From the NCBI GenBank assembly GCA_030951065.1, contig JAUZQH010000094.1, positions 1-17,692 on the forward strand: a stretch of DNA of 17,692 nt, given 5' to 3'. Below, in pieces: positions 15,839 through 17,692 of the stretch (positions within the stretch are counted from its first letter, which is position 1; the number at the start of each line of letters is the position of its first letter). The translations under genes were made by a program, and so were the position numbers. Under the pieces are notes generated by a model. The model was not told where the DNA came from. It saw only the letters and a program-made list of their open reading frames with translations, and searched no databases. The stretch is from Mariprofundus sp. GTDB lineage: Bacteria > Pseudomonadota > Zetaproteobacteria > Mariprofundales > Mariprofundaceae.

Positions 15839-17502
15839 TGTCTCAGGAAAGTGAAACACCACAGGAAGTGGCAGATTCGGTAACACCTGCTGAAAGCGGG
15901 GAGGTCATAAAACCTCGTCGCCGGGGTCGCCCCCGCAAAGTGGTGGAAAGCCCGGCAACTGATCCGGTTGATTCAAAAGAAAGCCAGCCGGAAAAAGCAC
16001 AGGCTGAGGATAAACCCCGCCGTCGGGGTCGTCCTCGCAAGGTTGTTGAGAGTCAGGACAGTGAAAGCAAGGAAGTTTCCGCTGAGCCAGCTTTAAAGGA
16101 ATCACCTCAGGCAAATGAATCACCTCAGGAAGCCAATCAGGAACAGCCACGTCGCGGACGCTGGAAAAAAGGCGAGCGCAATAATAAACGCGGACGCCGT
16201 GACGATTCGGAAGAGAAAATTTCCGATGAAATGGAAGGTATCACACTGCACCTGAAAGAAATTTCAGCCAAATCTCCAACCGAATTGCTGGAGCTGGCCG
16301 ATTCCTATGATATCGATAATGCAGCGGGTATGCGCAAGCAGGAACAGGTATCTGCTATTCTGCGCGCTCATGGTCTGCGCGGCGGCACGATTTACAGCGA
16401 AGGTGTACTCGAGATTCTGCCGGATGGGTTCGGTTTCCTGCGTTCTCCCGATGCCAATTATTTGTCCGGACCGGATGATGTCTATGTATCGGGCCATCAG
16501 ATTCGCCGGTTTTTCCTGCGCAAGGGTGATACCGTGGCCGGAGAAATCAGGCCACCGCGCCGGGGCGAAAAATATTTTGCCCTGAAAACGGTTGATACCA
16601 CCAATGGAGAATCGCCGGAACAGGCTCGCACCAAGGTGTTGTTCGATAATCTTACGCCGTTGTATCCGAATGAGCGCTTGCATATGGAAATCGAGAATCC
16701 GGCCAAAAAGGATATGACCGGCCGTATCATTGATATCGTTTCCCCGATTGGTAAAGGTCAGCGCGCGCTGCTGGTGGCGCCGCCACGCACGGGTAAAACA
16801 GTCATGATGCAGTCGATTGCGCATTCCATCGAGGCCAACCATCCGGAAGTGGAATTGATGGTATTATTGATCGATGAGCGTCCGGAAGAAGTGACGGATA
16901 TGAAGCGCTCGGTGAACGGAGAAGTGATTTCCTCCACCTTTGATGAACCGGCTCAGCGCCATGTTCAGGTATCTGAAATGGTGATCGAGAAGGCCAAGCG
17001 CCTGGTTGAGCATGGCAAGGATGTGGTCATTCTGCTTGATTCGATTACCCGGCTTGCCCGTGCCTATAACACTGTGGTTCCATCCTCCGGCAAGATTCTT
17101 ACCGGTGGTGTGGATGCCAATGCGCTGCATCGTCCCAAGCGTTTCTTCGGTGCGGCCCGAAACATTGAAGATGGCGGTTCGCTGACGATTATCGCTACAG
17201 CACTGGTTGAAACCGGCTCGAAGATGGATGAAGTGATTTTCGAGGAGTTCAAAGGCACCGGTAACATGGAAATCAGGCTGGATAGAAAATTAACCGATAA
17301 ACGTATTTTCCCGTCCATTGATATTGCGCCATCAGGTACACGTAAGGAAGAGTTGCTGACGCCTCCCGATGATCTGCAAAAAGTGTGGATTCTGCGCAAG
17401 ATTCTCTCTCCAATGGGTACCGTTGATGCGATGGAGTTTCTGCTGGACAAGCTGAGCCCGACCAAAAATAATGCCGAATTCTTTGAACGGATGAATCAGT
17501 AA
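15838..17502 (+). CDS. rho: transcription termination factor Rho with N-terminal extension
   Basis: Rho is the hexameric RNA-dependent ATPase that ends transcription at Rho-dependent sites. This protein is 554 residues against 419 in E. coli; the core begins near residue 132. The core shows the Rho N domain, the RNA-binding fold [12 protein letters not shown] (D196-S203), Walker A APPRTGKT with K320 (E. coli has PPKAGKT), [46 protein letters not shown] and [20 protein letters not shown]. The first 131 residues are charged, low-complexity and probably disordered. They carry [13 protein letters not shown] twice (26-38 and 60-72) and a third basic patch near 104-121. GGAG at 15826-15829, eight bases before the ATG, supports the start. 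The gene appears monocistronic. Confidence 0.97.
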   Translation: MSQESETPQEVADSVTPAESGEVIKPRRRGRPRKVVESPATDPVDSKESQPEKAQAEDKPRRRGRPRKVVESQDSESKEVSAEPALKESPQANESPQEANQEQPRRGRWKKGERNNKRGRRDDSEEKISDEMEGITLHLKEISAKSPTELLELADSYDIDNAAGMRKQEQVSAILRAHGLRGGTIYSEGVLEILPDGFGFLRSPDANYLSGPDDVYVSGHQIRRFFLRKGDTVAGEIRPPRRGEKYFALKTVDTTNGESPEQARTKVLFDNLTPLYPNERLHMEIENPAKKDMTGRIIDIVSPIGKGQRALLVAPPRTGKTVMMQSIAHSIEANHPEVELMVLLIDERPEEVTDMKRSVNGEVISSTFDEPAQRHVQVSEMVIEKAKRLVEHGKDVVILLDSITRLARAYNTVVPSSGKILTGGVDANALHRPKRFFGAARNIEDGGSLTIIATALVETGSKMDEVIFEEFKGTGNMEIRLDRKLTDKRIFPSIDIAPSGTRKEELLTPPDDLQKVWILRKILSPMGTVDAMEFLLDKLSPTKNNAEFFERMNQ

Positions 17503-17553
17503 GGGCGGGAAATATGAAGGGAGCATACAGAAAGTCAGATCCTTCCTGAATTC

Positions 17554-17692
17554 TCAATTCTCCAATGCTTGCGGTAATTCATGGAACCTCGGGATGTGAT
17601 AATCCCATATTCCTTTTGCTTCGCGGCTAATCCATACCGTTTTGCAGCCCAGTTCCCTGGCTACCCGCAAATTATCGGCCATATCATCCACC
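17554..17692 (-). CDS. HAD-superfamily hydrolase, C-terminal fragment (possible pyrimidine 5'-nucleotidase type)
   Basis: A minus-strand frame enters at the right edge (codons from 17691 leftward) and ends in TGA at 17556-17554, giving 45 visible residues. It starts VDDMADNLRVARELGCKTVW, matching HAD motif IV and the following helix (typically DDxxxNxxxARxxGxxTVWV), as in HAD subfamily IA hydrolases such as the SDT1/YjjG-like nucleotidases. It ends with IPRFHELPQALEN. The catalytic N-terminal Asp motif lies outside the window, so the substrate cannot be inferred. It converges with rho across a 51-base spacer in which I see no clear terminator. Confidence 0.7.
   Translation of the reverse strand, partial: VDDMADNLRVARELGCKTVWISREAKGIWDYHIPRFHELPQALEN

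Noticed and set aside
17517..17550. Possible terminator after rho (GAAGG and CCTTC arms)
   Set aside because: Only five base pairs with a loop of about 20 bases and no T-run; too weak to call.

Overview
The window looks like a conserved stretch of chromosome from a Gram-negative proteobacterium. The evidence is an F-type ATP synthase operon followed directly by glmU-glmS (the arrangement known from Gammaproteobacteria and relatives), an E. coli-like beta subunit, and a type IV pilus block pilB-pilC-pilS-pilR-pilD-coaE. Gene order and moderate base composition (judged by eye, not counted) would suit a free-living gammaproteobacterium or a zetaproteobacterium of the Mariprofundus type; I cannot decide from sequence alone. 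Every confidently called gene is on the + strand except a partial one at the right edge. I see no rRNA, tRNA, insertion sequence, integrase or CRISPR array.

Layout. (1) 1-2905: the end of the atp operon, with the tail of atpA, then atpG, atpD and atpC, closed by a clear intrinsic terminator. (2) 2969-6246: glmU and glmS, overlapping by one base (ATGA) and read from an extended -10 promoter. Together they make glucosamine-6-phosphate and UDP-GlcNAc for peptidoglycan and LPS. (3) 6303-9822: a membrane-anchored GspN-like protein, aroE (shikimate dehydrogenase), and pilB, which starts at a GTG overlapping the aroE stop. (4) 9824-15496: pilC, the sensor/regulator pair pilS/pilR, the prepilin peptidase pilD and coaE. 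Stop/start overlaps join pilS-pilR, pilR-pilD and pilD-coaE. PilB powers pilus extension, PilC is its inner-membrane platform, PilD matures prepilins, and PilS/PilR presumably drive a sigma-54-dependent pilin promoter. No pilA or pilT is present here. (5) 15497-15837: a 341-base gap holding hairpins, an 18-base tandem duplication and a probable rho promoter with a long leader. (6) 15838-17502: rho, with an unusual basic/acidic N-terminal extension carrying two AT-hook-like repeats. (7) 17554-17692: the C-terminus of a convergent HAD-family hydrolase.

Most of the window is ordinary housekeeping DNA. The parts most worth a second look are the Rho extension and leader, a possible 25-codon gene with a strong ribosome-binding site between pilB and pilC, the GspN-like protein outside a type II secretion cluster, and several perfect hairpins at gene junctions. 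I found no evidence of a wholly new multi-gene system.
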